Shown: one piece after another, positions 1 through 5,124 of the stretch
Position numbering within the stretch: the stretch's first letter is position 1
Layout of the letters: each line of letters opens with the position of its first letter
NCBI GenBank assembly: GCA_012511995.1
Contig: JAAZFA010000418.1
Location: 1-5,376 of the forward strand
Reading direction: 5' to 3'
Length of the DNA: 5,376 nt
Source of the DNA: Thermoproteota archaeon
GTDB lineage: Archaea; Thermoproteota; Bathyarchaeia; Bathyarchaeales; Bathycorpusculaceae
The notes under the pieces: model-generated
Database searches by the model: none
What the model was told of the DNA's origin: nothing
Seen by the model: only the letters and a program-made list of their open reading frames with translations
Position numbers and translations under genes: made by a program

Positions 1-213
1 TGGTATTAGGTCATTTTGGGCTATTTTGTTGGGGGTTAACTGTAGATGTCCTGTTAGGAGCCCACATCGGGGTAGGTGTGAAAACGGGTGCTGCCGAGGG
101 GAGATAGGGTTTGTGGTTGGATGTGCAGTGGGTTTTGTTGTGGATGCATTCCTTGTATGACTACTGGTTGCGCTTGAATTTGAGTTTGATTGTCGAGGTT
201 GTGTTGATTTGGA
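1..213 (-). other. Low-complexity continuation of the broken secreted gene, frame uncertain
   Basis: On the minus strand this stretch continues the Pro/Thr/Ser-rich gene but no frame is clearly the true one. The frame of the upstream stalk stays open from 213 to the window edge after the ochre codon at 214-216, giving a Ser/Thr/Asn/Pro-rich product (for example SNSNSSATSSHTRNASTT). A second frame gives a Gln/Asn/Pro-rich reading across 254-54 that ends in TAA at 54-56. Such compositional runs keep several frames open at once, so openness is weak evidence. I see no promoter, RNA gene or conserved domain here. It is best read as the decayed 3' part of the gene, which may extend beyond the window. 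Confidence 0.4.
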
Positions 214-684
214 TTATGGTTCTTCGGTTGGGGCGGGCATTTCAGTTGGTGCATGTGTTGGATTGTACGTTGAAATAATATTAGATGTAGAATTGAAGGT
301 TACCGTTGGTGTAGGGGTAAGTGTAGGCGTTTGATTGAGTGAAGTAGGCGGTTTAGGTGTTGGGGTCTCTGTTACAGTTGGTTGGGATACAGGAGTAGGA
401 ATTGTAGGTTTTAGTGTGGGAGAAGATGGAGTTGCTGTTTGCATAGGAATAGGATTTAGAGAGACTGTTGGAGTAGGAGATGGTGTTAGAATGGGAAAAT
501 GGATAGGTGAAAGCATTGTTGGAGATGGTGAAAGGAACGCTGAGGGAGTAGGGAGGGTTCTTTGTGCTAAAACAAGGTGCCCCCAACGATTAGGTGATTG
601 ACTCTAATTAATAGAAAGCAATATACTAAGAACCCGTAGAATAACAACGAATATTATCTTGAAGAACACGCTACTTTTAGACAT
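214..684 (-). pseudogene. Secreted Pro/Thr/Ser-rich protein gene interrupted by in-frame TAG
   Basis: Reading from ATG at 682-684, the first 26 codons give a lysine-containing start and a hydrophobic core (MSKSSVFFKIIFVVIL, then RVLSILLSIN), a typical secretion signal or signal anchor. TAG at 604-606 follows, and the same frame then continues for 129 codons to TAA at 214-216. This second part is dominated by Pro, Thr and Ser with TPTPT, PTPKPP and TPSPTPT runs, like the flexible and probably glycosylated stalks of archaeal surface proteins. Signal and stalk are in one frame and separated only by the amber codon, so I infer a single ancestral gene. Loss by mutation is the simplest explanation. 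Readthrough, pyrrolysine decoding or a sequencing error are alternatives. No folded domain is visible, so no binding or catalytic role can be given. A TATA-like box lies just upstream. Confidence 0.55.
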
Positions 685-702
685 ATTTACTCATATACCA
701 AG

Positions 703-710
703 TTTTTAAA
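703..710 (-). promoter_or_regulatory. TATA-like box for the secreted gene
   Basis: The minus strand reads GTGTTTAAAAAC across 713-702. The TTTAAAAA core is centred about 23 bases upstream of the ATG at 684, which would put transcription start at or very near the start codon, as in leaderless archaeal mRNAs. No Shine-Dalgarno sequence precedes this ATG, which fits. An overlapping upstream ATG (693-695) opens only a five-codon frame. The call rests on position and base composition alone. Confidence 0.4.
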
Positions 711-816
711 CACAATAAAGAGTCTAAAAAAGCAACACAGAGGCTATCCTTGAGCTTTGTGTAAACAACCTCTTAAGTGGATAAAAAGGCGTAGGCACAT
801 AATTGAAGCAACAACC

Positions 817-826
817 TTAAAAATAT
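817..826 (+). promoter_or_regulatory. Possible TATA box for the DCD-like gene
   Basis: TTAAAAATAT lies about 60 bases upstream of the ATG at 881. It would place a transcript start near 848 and give a leader of roughly 30 bases. A GGGG at 867-870 is 10 bases from the start codon and could act as a weak ribosome binding site. The rest of the divergent spacer 685-880 shows no gene, RNA or strong repeat. A second A/T-rich candidate, CTATAAT at 860-866, is too close to the start for a normal TATA box. Confidence 0.3.
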
Positions 827-880
827 GTAGCGCAAGGAAAATAAACCAAAACAACCTATCTATAATGGGGTTTTAGTTTT

Positions 881-1300
881 ATGTACGAAGGCTACGTATT
901 TTTATGTAACAAAACAAGTCAGCAGGAGTGTCTAAGTAAAAAACAATATACTTGTATGGATAAAGAAAACAAACCTACTGAACCGATAAAGGAGGGCGCA
1001 GTTATTTTTCTCCATAATGTTGAGGAGAATACACTGTTAGGTCCATTCACAGCGTTAACAGAAGGAGCTGATAAACTAGATGCAGGAACCTGGAGAATGG
1101 ACGTTGAATCGCACATTCCTTCAGAGGACATAAAAGTCACTTGGGCAAACCTACGTATACTTGAAAATGCAGACAAAGAATTACCATTCCTAGCGGAAAC
1201 CAAAACATGCAAATTGAGGATTACTCAAACCCAACAAATACTAGATGTCTTAAAGAAGGGTAAACTCTACCCCTATGCCAAACAAGAAATTAAAAGTTAA
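881..1300 (+). CDS. DCD (Development and Cell Death)-like domain protein
   Basis: The 139-residue product looks like a single stand-alone DCD domain, a PUA/EVE-like beta-barrel described mainly from plant stress and cell-death proteins. The family pattern can be followed in order: an N-terminal strand ending in Asn (GYVFLCN, residues 4-10), a Thr then ECL (16-18), a central strand IFLHN (42-46), the LLGPFTA strand (52-58) matching the L-x-G-x-F-x-A motif, an Asp-Ala-x-x-Trp segment (67-71), the IKVTW strand (84-88) where plant members have an FPAQVRV-like strand, and a helix with QTQQILDVL (116-124) near the end. The barrel has no catalytic site. Relatives with PUA-like folds bind modified bases or RNA, so a nucleic-acid or ligand-reading role is inference. 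There is no signal peptide or membrane segment, so it should be cytosolic. It is flanked by a divergent broken gene and a convergent pseudogene, so context gives no function. The family call comes from motif memory, not a search. Confidence 0.65.
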   Translation: MYEGYVFLCNKTSQQECLSKKQYTCMDKENKPTEPIKEGAVIFLHNVEENTLLGPFTALTEGADKLDAGTWRMDVESHIPSEDIKVTWANLRILENADKELPFLAETKTCKLRITQTQQILDVLKKGKLYPYAKQEIKS

Positions 1301-1417
1301 TTTTACTAAATATTCTAGCTTTCAATTCAACGATTTACGCTTTTGGGTATATCGCTGATTTTTAGGCTTACCGGTTGCCTGTTGCAAATAAAATATGCTA
1401 TCGTACATCAACTCGCC

Positions 1418-1434
1418 CTTCTATAGCTTAGAAG
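1418..1434. repeat. Short perfect inverted repeat (6-bp stem, 5-base loop)
   Basis: CTTCTA (1418-1423) and TAGAAG (1429-1434) are exact reverse complements around TAGCT. It is 118 bases past the stop of the DCD-like gene and has no T-run directly after it, so it is not a clear terminator for that gene. It could be a protein-binding site or chance. Confidence 0.35.
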
Positions 1435-1489
1435 TGGAGAGAGTTTACAGCTAAAAATTTGCCAAACTAAGTAAGCTACAGCTAACTTT

Positions 1490-1508
1490 AAAAAAATAGC
1501 TTAAAAAA
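1490..1508 (-). terminator. U-tract terminator downstream of the OsmC pseudogene
   Basis: On the minus strand, soon after the OsmC stop at 1517, the sequence reads TTTTTT, AAGCTA, then TTTTTTT. Archaeal RNA polymerase terminates at U-rich tracts without needing a hairpin, and two such tracts in 19 bases are a good candidate. AACTTT (1484-1489) and AAAGTT (1506-1511) flank the region as complementary arms and could form a weak stem. Confidence 0.5.
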
Positions 1509-1516
1509 GTTAATTT

Positions 1517-1905
1517 TTATTCAGCTTTAATATCGACATCAACTTTTATTGATACAAAATCGTTATAAATGTATACTATTGGGCAAATAGTTTCGGTTCT
1601 ACGCCAAACAGCTTCAACAAAGCGTTTTCGAATTTTAGAAACAATATTAACTTTCATTGTTCCGCCCTTAACTTTTATGTATCCAGCGTTTTTTCTGCTT
1701 CTGACAGCTACTTCAATCTGTCTATGTTAATCTTACTTTTTTTACAGACATCAGCATAAATAATTGTGGCACAACCTGTAAGTGACATCAAAGCCAGTTC
1801 AAAAGGTGTCGGATCTGCATTGGTTCCGCCTTGAGCCTCCACTAAGTTACAATCTTTTAAAATGTATGATACTATCCAAGGTTCTAAATGTGAAATGTTA
1901 AATAT
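1517..1905 (-). pseudogene. OsmC-family protein, frameshifted and lacking a start codon
   Basis: OsmC/Ohr-type proteins are small thiol peroxidases that reduce organic hydroperoxides using a Cys pair. Frame one runs from 1905 and shows the family core GGTNADPTPFELALMSLTGC, including the GG-x-N-x-x-PTP-x-EL motif and the first conserved Cys, followed by ATIIYADVCKKSKI. It then meets TAG at 1708-1710. The next frame picks up exactly there as VAVRSRKNAGYIKVKGG and runs through TICPIVYIY, which holds the second conserved Cys of the CP motif, to TAA at 1517-1519. One missing base near 1711-1713 (AAG for an expected AAAG) explains the break. At the 5' end a TAG at 1906-1908 precedes the frame, and the first ATG, GTG or TTG in frame is a GTG (1839-1841) that would remove the first strand. 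Two independent defects favour a pseudogene over a sequencing error. The reconstructed product is about 129 residues, slightly short for the family. Confidence 0.75.
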
Positions 1906-1920
1906 CTAAAAAGGTGCGTA

Positions 1921-1929
1921 TTTAATATA
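1921..1929 (+). promoter_or_regulatory. Possible TATA box for the radical SAM gene
   Basis: TTTAATATA is centred about 25 bases before the TTG start at 1950, the spacing expected for a leaderless transcript. A purine-containing AAAAGGTGCG just upstream could act as a BRE. If transcription did start near 1950, the GGAG at 1938-1941 would not be in the mRNA. The two signals therefore conflict, and one of them may be chance. Confidence 0.35.
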
Positions 1930-1937
1930 ACCTCTTT

Positions 1938-1941
1938 GGAG
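1938..1941 (+). promoter_or_regulatory. Ribosome binding site (GGAG) deciding a TTG start
   Basis: GGAG lies 8 bases before TTG at 1950-1952. An in-frame TGA at 1944-1946 blocks any earlier start. The only later in-frame starts before the Fe-S cysteines are the TTG codons at 1968 and 1971, and neither has such a site. This supports TTG 1950 as the start. Confidence 0.5.
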
Positions 1942-1949
1942 AATGAGAC

Positions 1950-3017
1950 TTGGAAAAGAAAGGTCCCTTGTTGATTGTCCCCTGGCGATGTACTATTGCA
2001 TGTGATAGTAACTGCGTACATTGCCTCTCAGCTGGAAAAAATACTTTTTCAGATGAAGTAGAAACAAACGACGCTATACGCATAGTGGATCAAGTCCACA
2101 AATTCGGCGCAGGATTTTTTGGAATCACCGGTGGACAACCACTATTACGCAAGGATCTTTTTATAGTACTCGACCATGCCACCAGTCTGGGCTTGAATAC
2201 GAGCATAATAACAGACGGTCGTAAACTAGACGAAAAAGCCATCAAACATATACTTAAAAACAACACCAAAATCAGCGTTAGCATTGACGGTAACCAAAAA
2301 ACCAACGATATAATACGTGGCGAGGGCGCCTATGCTGCTGCGGTAACTGCGATTGAGCGTTTCAGTAAAGCAGGATTACTTAATGTATTGGTCTACACTT
2401 TCGCAAACAAAGGTGAGGTTACCAATGCCAATGAAGAAGATATCATTCATGTACTTGAATTGGCCAAAAAATATGGTGCACGATGGGTCGTTTTTCATGG
2501 GTTTATTCCCTACAGCAACGATAAAAACAGCCTTAAAGCCGACCTAACACCTGAGCAGTATGAATGGGTATGCAACAAACTCTTTGATTTAACCGCTAAA
2601 TACAACGGTAAACCCGGTATAAACGTCTACATACCTTTCTATGCAAGAGTCGCAAAACAACGTGGAATACCTGATTATGACGAATGGTGGAGTCGCTTCT
2701 TTTTGGGCAGATGCTTCTTTGGCAAATTCATGAGTATAGCCGAAAACGGTGACGTGATCCCATGTAGTTACAATGACGTCTATCGTGTCGGCAACGTCAA
2801 AAAGAAGGAATTAAAACAAATTTGGAACGACATCCAAAAAAGTGACTTCTTTAACAAAGTTAAAGATAAGAACAACCTAAAAGGCAAATGTGGTGTATGT
2901 GAATACAAAAATGTTTGTGGCGGATGTAGGACTGCTGCTTTGTTCTATACAGGCGACATTTTAGGTTCAGATCTAAGATGCGGATATATCCCAAAAGCAC
3001 TACGAAAAAAGACTTAG
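1950..3017 (+). CDS. Radical SAM/SPASM domain enzyme, substrate unknown
   Basis: This 355-residue cytosolic enzyme should cleave S-adenosylmethionine at a [4Fe-4S] cluster to make a 5'-deoxyadenosyl radical. The cluster motif is C18-x3-C22-x2-C25 (CDSNCVHC), with an extra C14 before it. The SAM-binding GGEP motif appears as GGQP (61-64), a Glu-to-Gln variant. ISVSIDG (108-114) followed by RGEG (123-126) is the usual barrel strand and loop. The C-terminal SPASM domain has C255-x11-G267-x4-C272, then C314-x2-C317-x5-C323-x2-C326 and C344, enough ligands for two auxiliary clusters. The family includes haem-pathway enzymes (AhbC/AhbD, NirJ), PqqE and peptide-maturing enzymes. Length and layout fit any of these and I cannot choose. 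No obvious precursor peptide lies beside it and no haem gene is in the window. It starts at TTG, is complete, ends in TAG, and is divergent from the OsmC pseudogene. Confidence 0.85.
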   Translation: MEKKGPLLIVPWRCTIACDSNCVHCLSAGKNTFSDEVETNDAIRIVDQVHKFGAGFFGITGGQPLLRKDLFIVLDHATSLGLNTSIITDGRKLDEKAIKHILKNNTKISVSIDGNQKTNDIIRGEGAYAAAVTAIERFSKAGLLNVLVYTFANKGEVTNANEEDIIHVLELAKKYGARWVVFHGFIPYSNDKNSLKADLTPEQYEWVCNKLFDLTAKYNGKPGINVYIPFYARVAKQRGIPDYDEWWSRFFLGRCFFGKFMSIAENGDVIPCSYNDVYRVGNVKKKELKQIWNDIQKSDFFNKVKDKNNLKGKCGVCEYKNVCGGCRTAALFYTGDILGSDLRCGYIPKALRKKT

Positions 3018-3045
3018 CCTAATACTTAAGAAATAGTTAGCGGGA

Positions 3046-3109
3046 GTGACGTGCACCCAAACATTCGGAAGAGAGAGAGGGGGTAAAGGGAATCAAGGAT
3101 GCACGCCAC
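3046..3109 (-). ncRNA. Candidate structured RNA or 3' UTR hairpin, 13-bp stem
   Basis: Positions 3046-3058 and 3097-3109 pair along 13 positions. Eleven are Watson-Crick. The other two are A-C on the plus strand (3049/3106 and 3056/3099), which become U.G and G.U on the minus strand. A minus-strand transcript would therefore have an unbroken 13-pair stem, GUGGCGUGCAUCC with GGGUGCACGUCAC, closing a 38-base loop. The loop is very pyrimidine-rich (CCCTTTACCCCCTCTCTCTC). The element starts 4 bases past the stop of the minus-strand small gene and also lies past the stop of the convergent radical SAM gene. It could be a terminator or stability element for one or both, a separate small RNA, or a remnant of a palindromic repeat. 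It is not a tRNA: there is no cloverleaf or T-arm signature. Confidence 0.45.
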
Positions 3110-3113
3110 ACAT

Positions 3114-3383
3114 TTATGAGCTTCTCACATACTGACGGAAGAGAAAACCGATGTTTTTCCTTGCTTTCGCATAGTTATTTTGTGCTTTAGTGGAATACTT
3201 GATTTTTTGGTTATCTTTGCTAGTTATGAAGACTGATCCACCGTTATGCAGGTGCTCCTTAACAATGTAGAAGTTAACTTTTTCAGTTTCCTGAACGGAT
3301 ACATCTTGATTGACGTCGTTATGTAGGAGCAATATTTGAAACATCGAGGACTTACTTCGATTCTTCGCCACATCGTTATTCAA
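3114..3383 (-). CDS. Small protein of unknown function, 89 residues
   Basis: I do not recognise this protein. It starts at TTG (3381-3383), with an in-frame TGA at 3390-3392 just upstream and a weak GGATG-type site about 10 bases before. A start at the internal ATG (residue 14) is also possible and would give 76 residues. The central part, VNFYIVKEHLHNGGSVFITS (residues 36-55), alternates hydrophobic and charged residues like an alpha-beta unit with a tight GG turn. It is followed by a Lys/Asn/Gln-rich basic stretch (56-75) and a closing hydrophobic-basic end, FLFRQYVRSS. There is no Cys, signal peptide or membrane segment. The basic tail would suit nucleic-acid contact, but that is only a suggestion. 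It lies 95 bases downstream of the HAD gene with its own TATA-like box and is followed closely by the 3046-3109 hairpin. Confidence 0.55.
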   Translation of the reverse strand: MNNDVAKNRSKSSMFQILLLHNDVNQDVSVQETEKVNFYIVKEHLHNGGSVFITSKDNQKIKYSTKAQNNYAKARKNIGFLFRQYVRSS

Positions 3384-3434
3384 AGACTTTCATCCTTCAG
3401 TATTTGAGAGCAATAACAATATCTATGCGAAAAA

Positions 3435-3442
3435 TGTTTAAA
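3435..3442 (-). promoter_or_regulatory. TATA-like box for the 89-residue protein gene
   Basis: The minus strand reads GCTTTAAACA across 3444-3435. A TATA box here predicts a transcript start near 3413 and a leader of about 30 bases, enough to include the GGATG-like site before the TTG start. It sits in the gap after the HAD gene, supporting separate transcription. Confidence 0.4.
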
Positions 3443-3469
3443 GCTATGTGACTGTTTAGCAGCTACTAC

Positions 3470-3478
3470 AAATAAAAA
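3470..3478 (-). terminator. U-rich tract after the HAD gene
   Basis: Directly after the HAD stop codon the minus strand reads TTTTTATTT, eight T in nine bases. U-rich tracts are the usual archaeal termination signal. This would end the proC-HAD transcript before the next gene's promoter. Confidence 0.45.
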
Positions 3479-4135
3479 TCAGGCAAGAATAAATGAGAAT
3501 ATTTTTGGGTTTGACAGTGTTTCAACGACTAAATCAGGCTTTACTACTTCGAGCTCTTTTTGATTGTATACCCCCGTTGTGACAGCTACGCATTTCATAC
3601 CTGCAGCCTTTGCAGCTTTTACACCAAAAATAGAATCCTCAAAAACTACACATCGTCCCGGATCCACATTTAATTCGGTCGCCACTCTTAGAAAAATTTC
3701 AGGATCAGGCTTAGAACGAGAAACTTCATCTCCAGTTATAACAAATTCGAAAGACCCGTCTAAGCATTTAACTTTTAGAAGATGAGCTAGCACTGCGCGG
3801 TTATTCATAGAAGCCAAAACCAGCCTCAATTTACCTTGTAACCTAACAAGCAAATCAATAGCGCCATCGAACAATTTGATTTCATCAGCCAATAGGACCT
3901 GAATCTCACTTTTACGAGCAACAAGCTCCGAAACGATATGCTCATTAACCTCACGATTATGCGAACGCAAAATATCACGGAAAGTATCTGAAGCACCAAT
4001 ACCAATCCGACGCTCAATATATTCAGTGGAAACATCCAAACCATGCTCTCTAAGTGTATTATGGAAAGAAACTACAATAGCACGGAGGGAATCAGCGAGG
4101 GTTCCATCCCAGTCAAAGATGGCAGCGTCAAACAT
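3479..4135 (-). CDS. HAD-superfamily phosphatase (subfamily IA, Gph/PGMB-like)
   Basis: The 218-residue product is a full-length HAD hydrolase that should remove phosphate from a small metabolite in a Mg-dependent reaction. All four motifs are present. Motif I is DWDGTLADS, with nucleophile D8 and acid-base D10. Motif II is LASMN with S109. Motif III is the Lys in SKPDPE (K142). Motif IV is VVFEDSIFGVKAAKAAGM with E166 and D167 for metal binding. The helical insert between motifs I and II (about 17-90) is the C1 cap of the phosphoglycolate phosphatase and beta-phosphoglucomutase group. The substrate cannot be read from this, and annotation as phosphoglycolate phosphatase would go too far. It starts at ATG 9 bases after proC ends, with no clear Shine-Dalgarno, so it is probably translated from the proC transcript. 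It ends in TGA followed by a U-rich tract. Confidence 0.88.
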   Translation of the reverse strand: MFDAAIFDWDGTLADSLRAIVVSFHNTLREHGLDVSTEYIERRIGIGASDTFRDILRSHNREVNEHIVSELVARKSEIQVLLADEIKLFDGAIDLLVRLQGKLRLVLASMNNRAVLAHLLKVKCLDGSFEFVITGDEVSRSKPDPEIFLRVATELNVDPGRCVVFEDSIFGVKAAKAAGMKCVAVTTGVYNQKELEVVKPDLVVETLSNPKIFSFILA

Positions 4136-4144
4136 TGCGTACGC

Positions 4145-4957
4145 TTAAGAGAGGTCTAATTTTTCTCTGATACTCTGGCTTTTCTTTGTGGCTTCTTCGA
4201 CAGCACGAATCATTGCAGTGCGAATCTTGCTTTTCTCGATCTGATAAATAGCTTCAATGGTTGTTCCACCAGGGGTAGTTGTCATATCTTTGATTTTAGA
4301 AGGTTCCGTACGCAATTCAGTCACAAGCTTACCCGTACCCATGACAGTTTGGGCGGCACAATTAAGTGCAATGTTGCGTGGTAAACCTACTTTTAAACCA
4401 GCATAAGTAAGAGCTTCAATAATTATACTCATATAACCAGGACCGCTACCACTCACTGCAGTAATTGCATCCATATATTTCTCATCAACCTCCTCACAAA
4501 GACCCATCATACCCAAAAGCTCTTTGACGTTTTCCTTGTCAGTTTTAGTAACGTTTGTACTGCAACAATACGCAGTATACGCAGCTTGAACCATAACACA
4601 GAGGTTAGGCATGATACGAACAATTTTCGTCTCAACCGGGACGTTCTTAACTAAATAACTTAAGGGTATCGTGGCAGCGGCAGATATTACCAGTTTACCC
4701 TTAATCCCATTACTGATTTCTTTTAACACCTTGCCAACGTCCCCGGGTTTAACGATAACAAAAATAATGTCAGCTTCTAAGGCAGCCTTAGCATTGTTGT
4801 TGCTGGTAAGTACACCGATATCTACAAATTCTTTCAGTTTATCAGCTTGAATATCAACCGCTGTAATGGATGCAGCAGGGATTTTACCTTTGATAAGGCT
4901 TTTAATTATAGCTCCACCCATCATGCCTGAACCGATTACTGCGATTTTTTCAATCAT
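4145..4957 (-). CDS. proC: Pyrroline-5-carboxylate reductase
   Basis: This enzyme reduces 1-pyrroline-5-carboxylate to L-proline with NAD(P)H, the last step of proline synthesis, in the cytosol. Counting from the ATG at 4955-4957, the product has 270 residues, the normal length. The N-terminus carries the Rossmann nucleotide-binding motif VIGSGMMGGAI. IVKPGDV follows at the end of a Rossmann strand, then the conserved IMPN loop. The C-terminal helical dimer domain shows VSGSGPGY and the family signature PSKIKDMTTTPGGTTIEAI, including the TPGGTT active-site segment. Pro-Gly-Tyr replaces the commoner Pro-Ala-Tyr in the SGSGP motif, a mild change. A GTG at 4964-4966 three codons upstream is an alternative start. 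I prefer the ATG because family members begin close to the Rossmann strand. It lies 167 bases downstream of trm1 and leads into the HAD gene, probably as one operon. Confidence 0.93.
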   Translation of the reverse strand: MIEKIAVIGSGMMGGAIIKSLIKGKIPAASITAVDIQADKLKEFVDIGVLTSNNNAKAALEADIIFVIVKPGDVGKVLKEISNGIKGKLVISAAATIPLSYLVKNVPVETKIVRIMPNLCVMVQAAYTAYCCSTNVTKTDKENVKELLGMMGLCEEVDEKYMDAITAVSGSGPGYMSIIIEALTYAGLKVGLPRNIALNCAAQTVMGTGKLVTELRTEPSKIKDMTTTPGGTTIEAIYQIEKSKIRTAMIRAVEEATKKSQSIREKLDLS

Positions 4958-4992
4958 GAACTTCACTATTGCTTTGTAGAGGGATGTTTTAC

Positions 4993-5000
4993 TCTTTAAG
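4993..5000 (-). promoter_or_regulatory. Weak TATA-like box upstream of proC
   Basis: The minus strand reads AAAAGCTTAAAGAG across 5005-4992. A box centred near 4996 would start transcription around 4970 and leave a leader of about 13 bases before the ATG. The match to a TATA consensus is poor, and proC could instead be read through from trm1. The 4958-5124 gap holds no other gene I would support. Confidence 0.25.
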
Positions 5001-5124
5001 CTTTTGCTGGTAACTAGCTGGGAAGAGGTGTGTGTCTAATTAAAAAAGCGTCTAAGGCAGCACCCTCTAGGCTAATGCCACTAAAAATATTTTGATCATA
5101 CCCACTTAGCAAAATTTTTTGCAT

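Larger units (their letters stand above)
1301..1516. other. Convergent spacer with AGCT cluster and small hairpin
   Basis: This spacer lies between the ends of the DCD-like gene and the OsmC pseudogene and holds no credible gene. AGCT occurs at 1317, 1425, 1449, 1474, 1480 and 1498, with one more at 1523 inside the pseudogene. A perfect inverted repeat, CTTCTA-TAGCT-TAGAAG, covers 1418-1434. TACAGCTAA occurs twice as a direct repeat, at 1446-1454 and 1477-1485. The right end carries A-runs that are T-runs on the minus strand. It may be no more than a two-sided termination region. Confidence 0.4.

Noticed and set aside
353..586. Minus-strand frame with Ser/Asn/Tyr-rich reading
   Set aside because: It overlaps the stalk in another frame, starts at TTG without a binding site, and is not in frame with the signal segment.
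335..601. Plus-strand open frame rich in Gly and Val (GVGVSVTVG)
   Set aside because: It is the complement of the minus-strand Pro/Thr/Ser stalk. The repeated composition keeps it open, and it has no start context or family likeness.
604..606. Pyrrolysine codon as the main explanation for the amber
   Set aside because: No pyl genes are visible, two conserved genes here end naturally at TAG, and the same gene has another stop problem at 214. Decay is the simpler explanation, so it is kept only as a question.
919..1212. Minus-strand frame opposite the DCD-like gene
   Set aside because: It lies antisense inside a gene with a clear family pattern and shows no motifs of its own.
1360..1380. AGGC...GCCT hairpin around ACCGG
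   Set aside because: The stem is only four pairs with a nine-base loop and no following T-run. This is expected by chance.
2090..2547. Short frames on both strands inside the radical SAM gene
   Set aside because: The radical SAM reading has full motif coverage across this region, so these are shadows.
3041..3110. tRNA or box C/D RNA in the convergent spacer
   Set aside because: There is no cloverleaf, no TTCRA T-arm, and no paired C and D boxes at proper spacing. Only the long hairpin is supported.
3564..4044. Frames overlapping the HAD gene on both strands
   Set aside because: All four HAD motifs lie in the 3479-4135 frame, so the overlapping frames are shadows.
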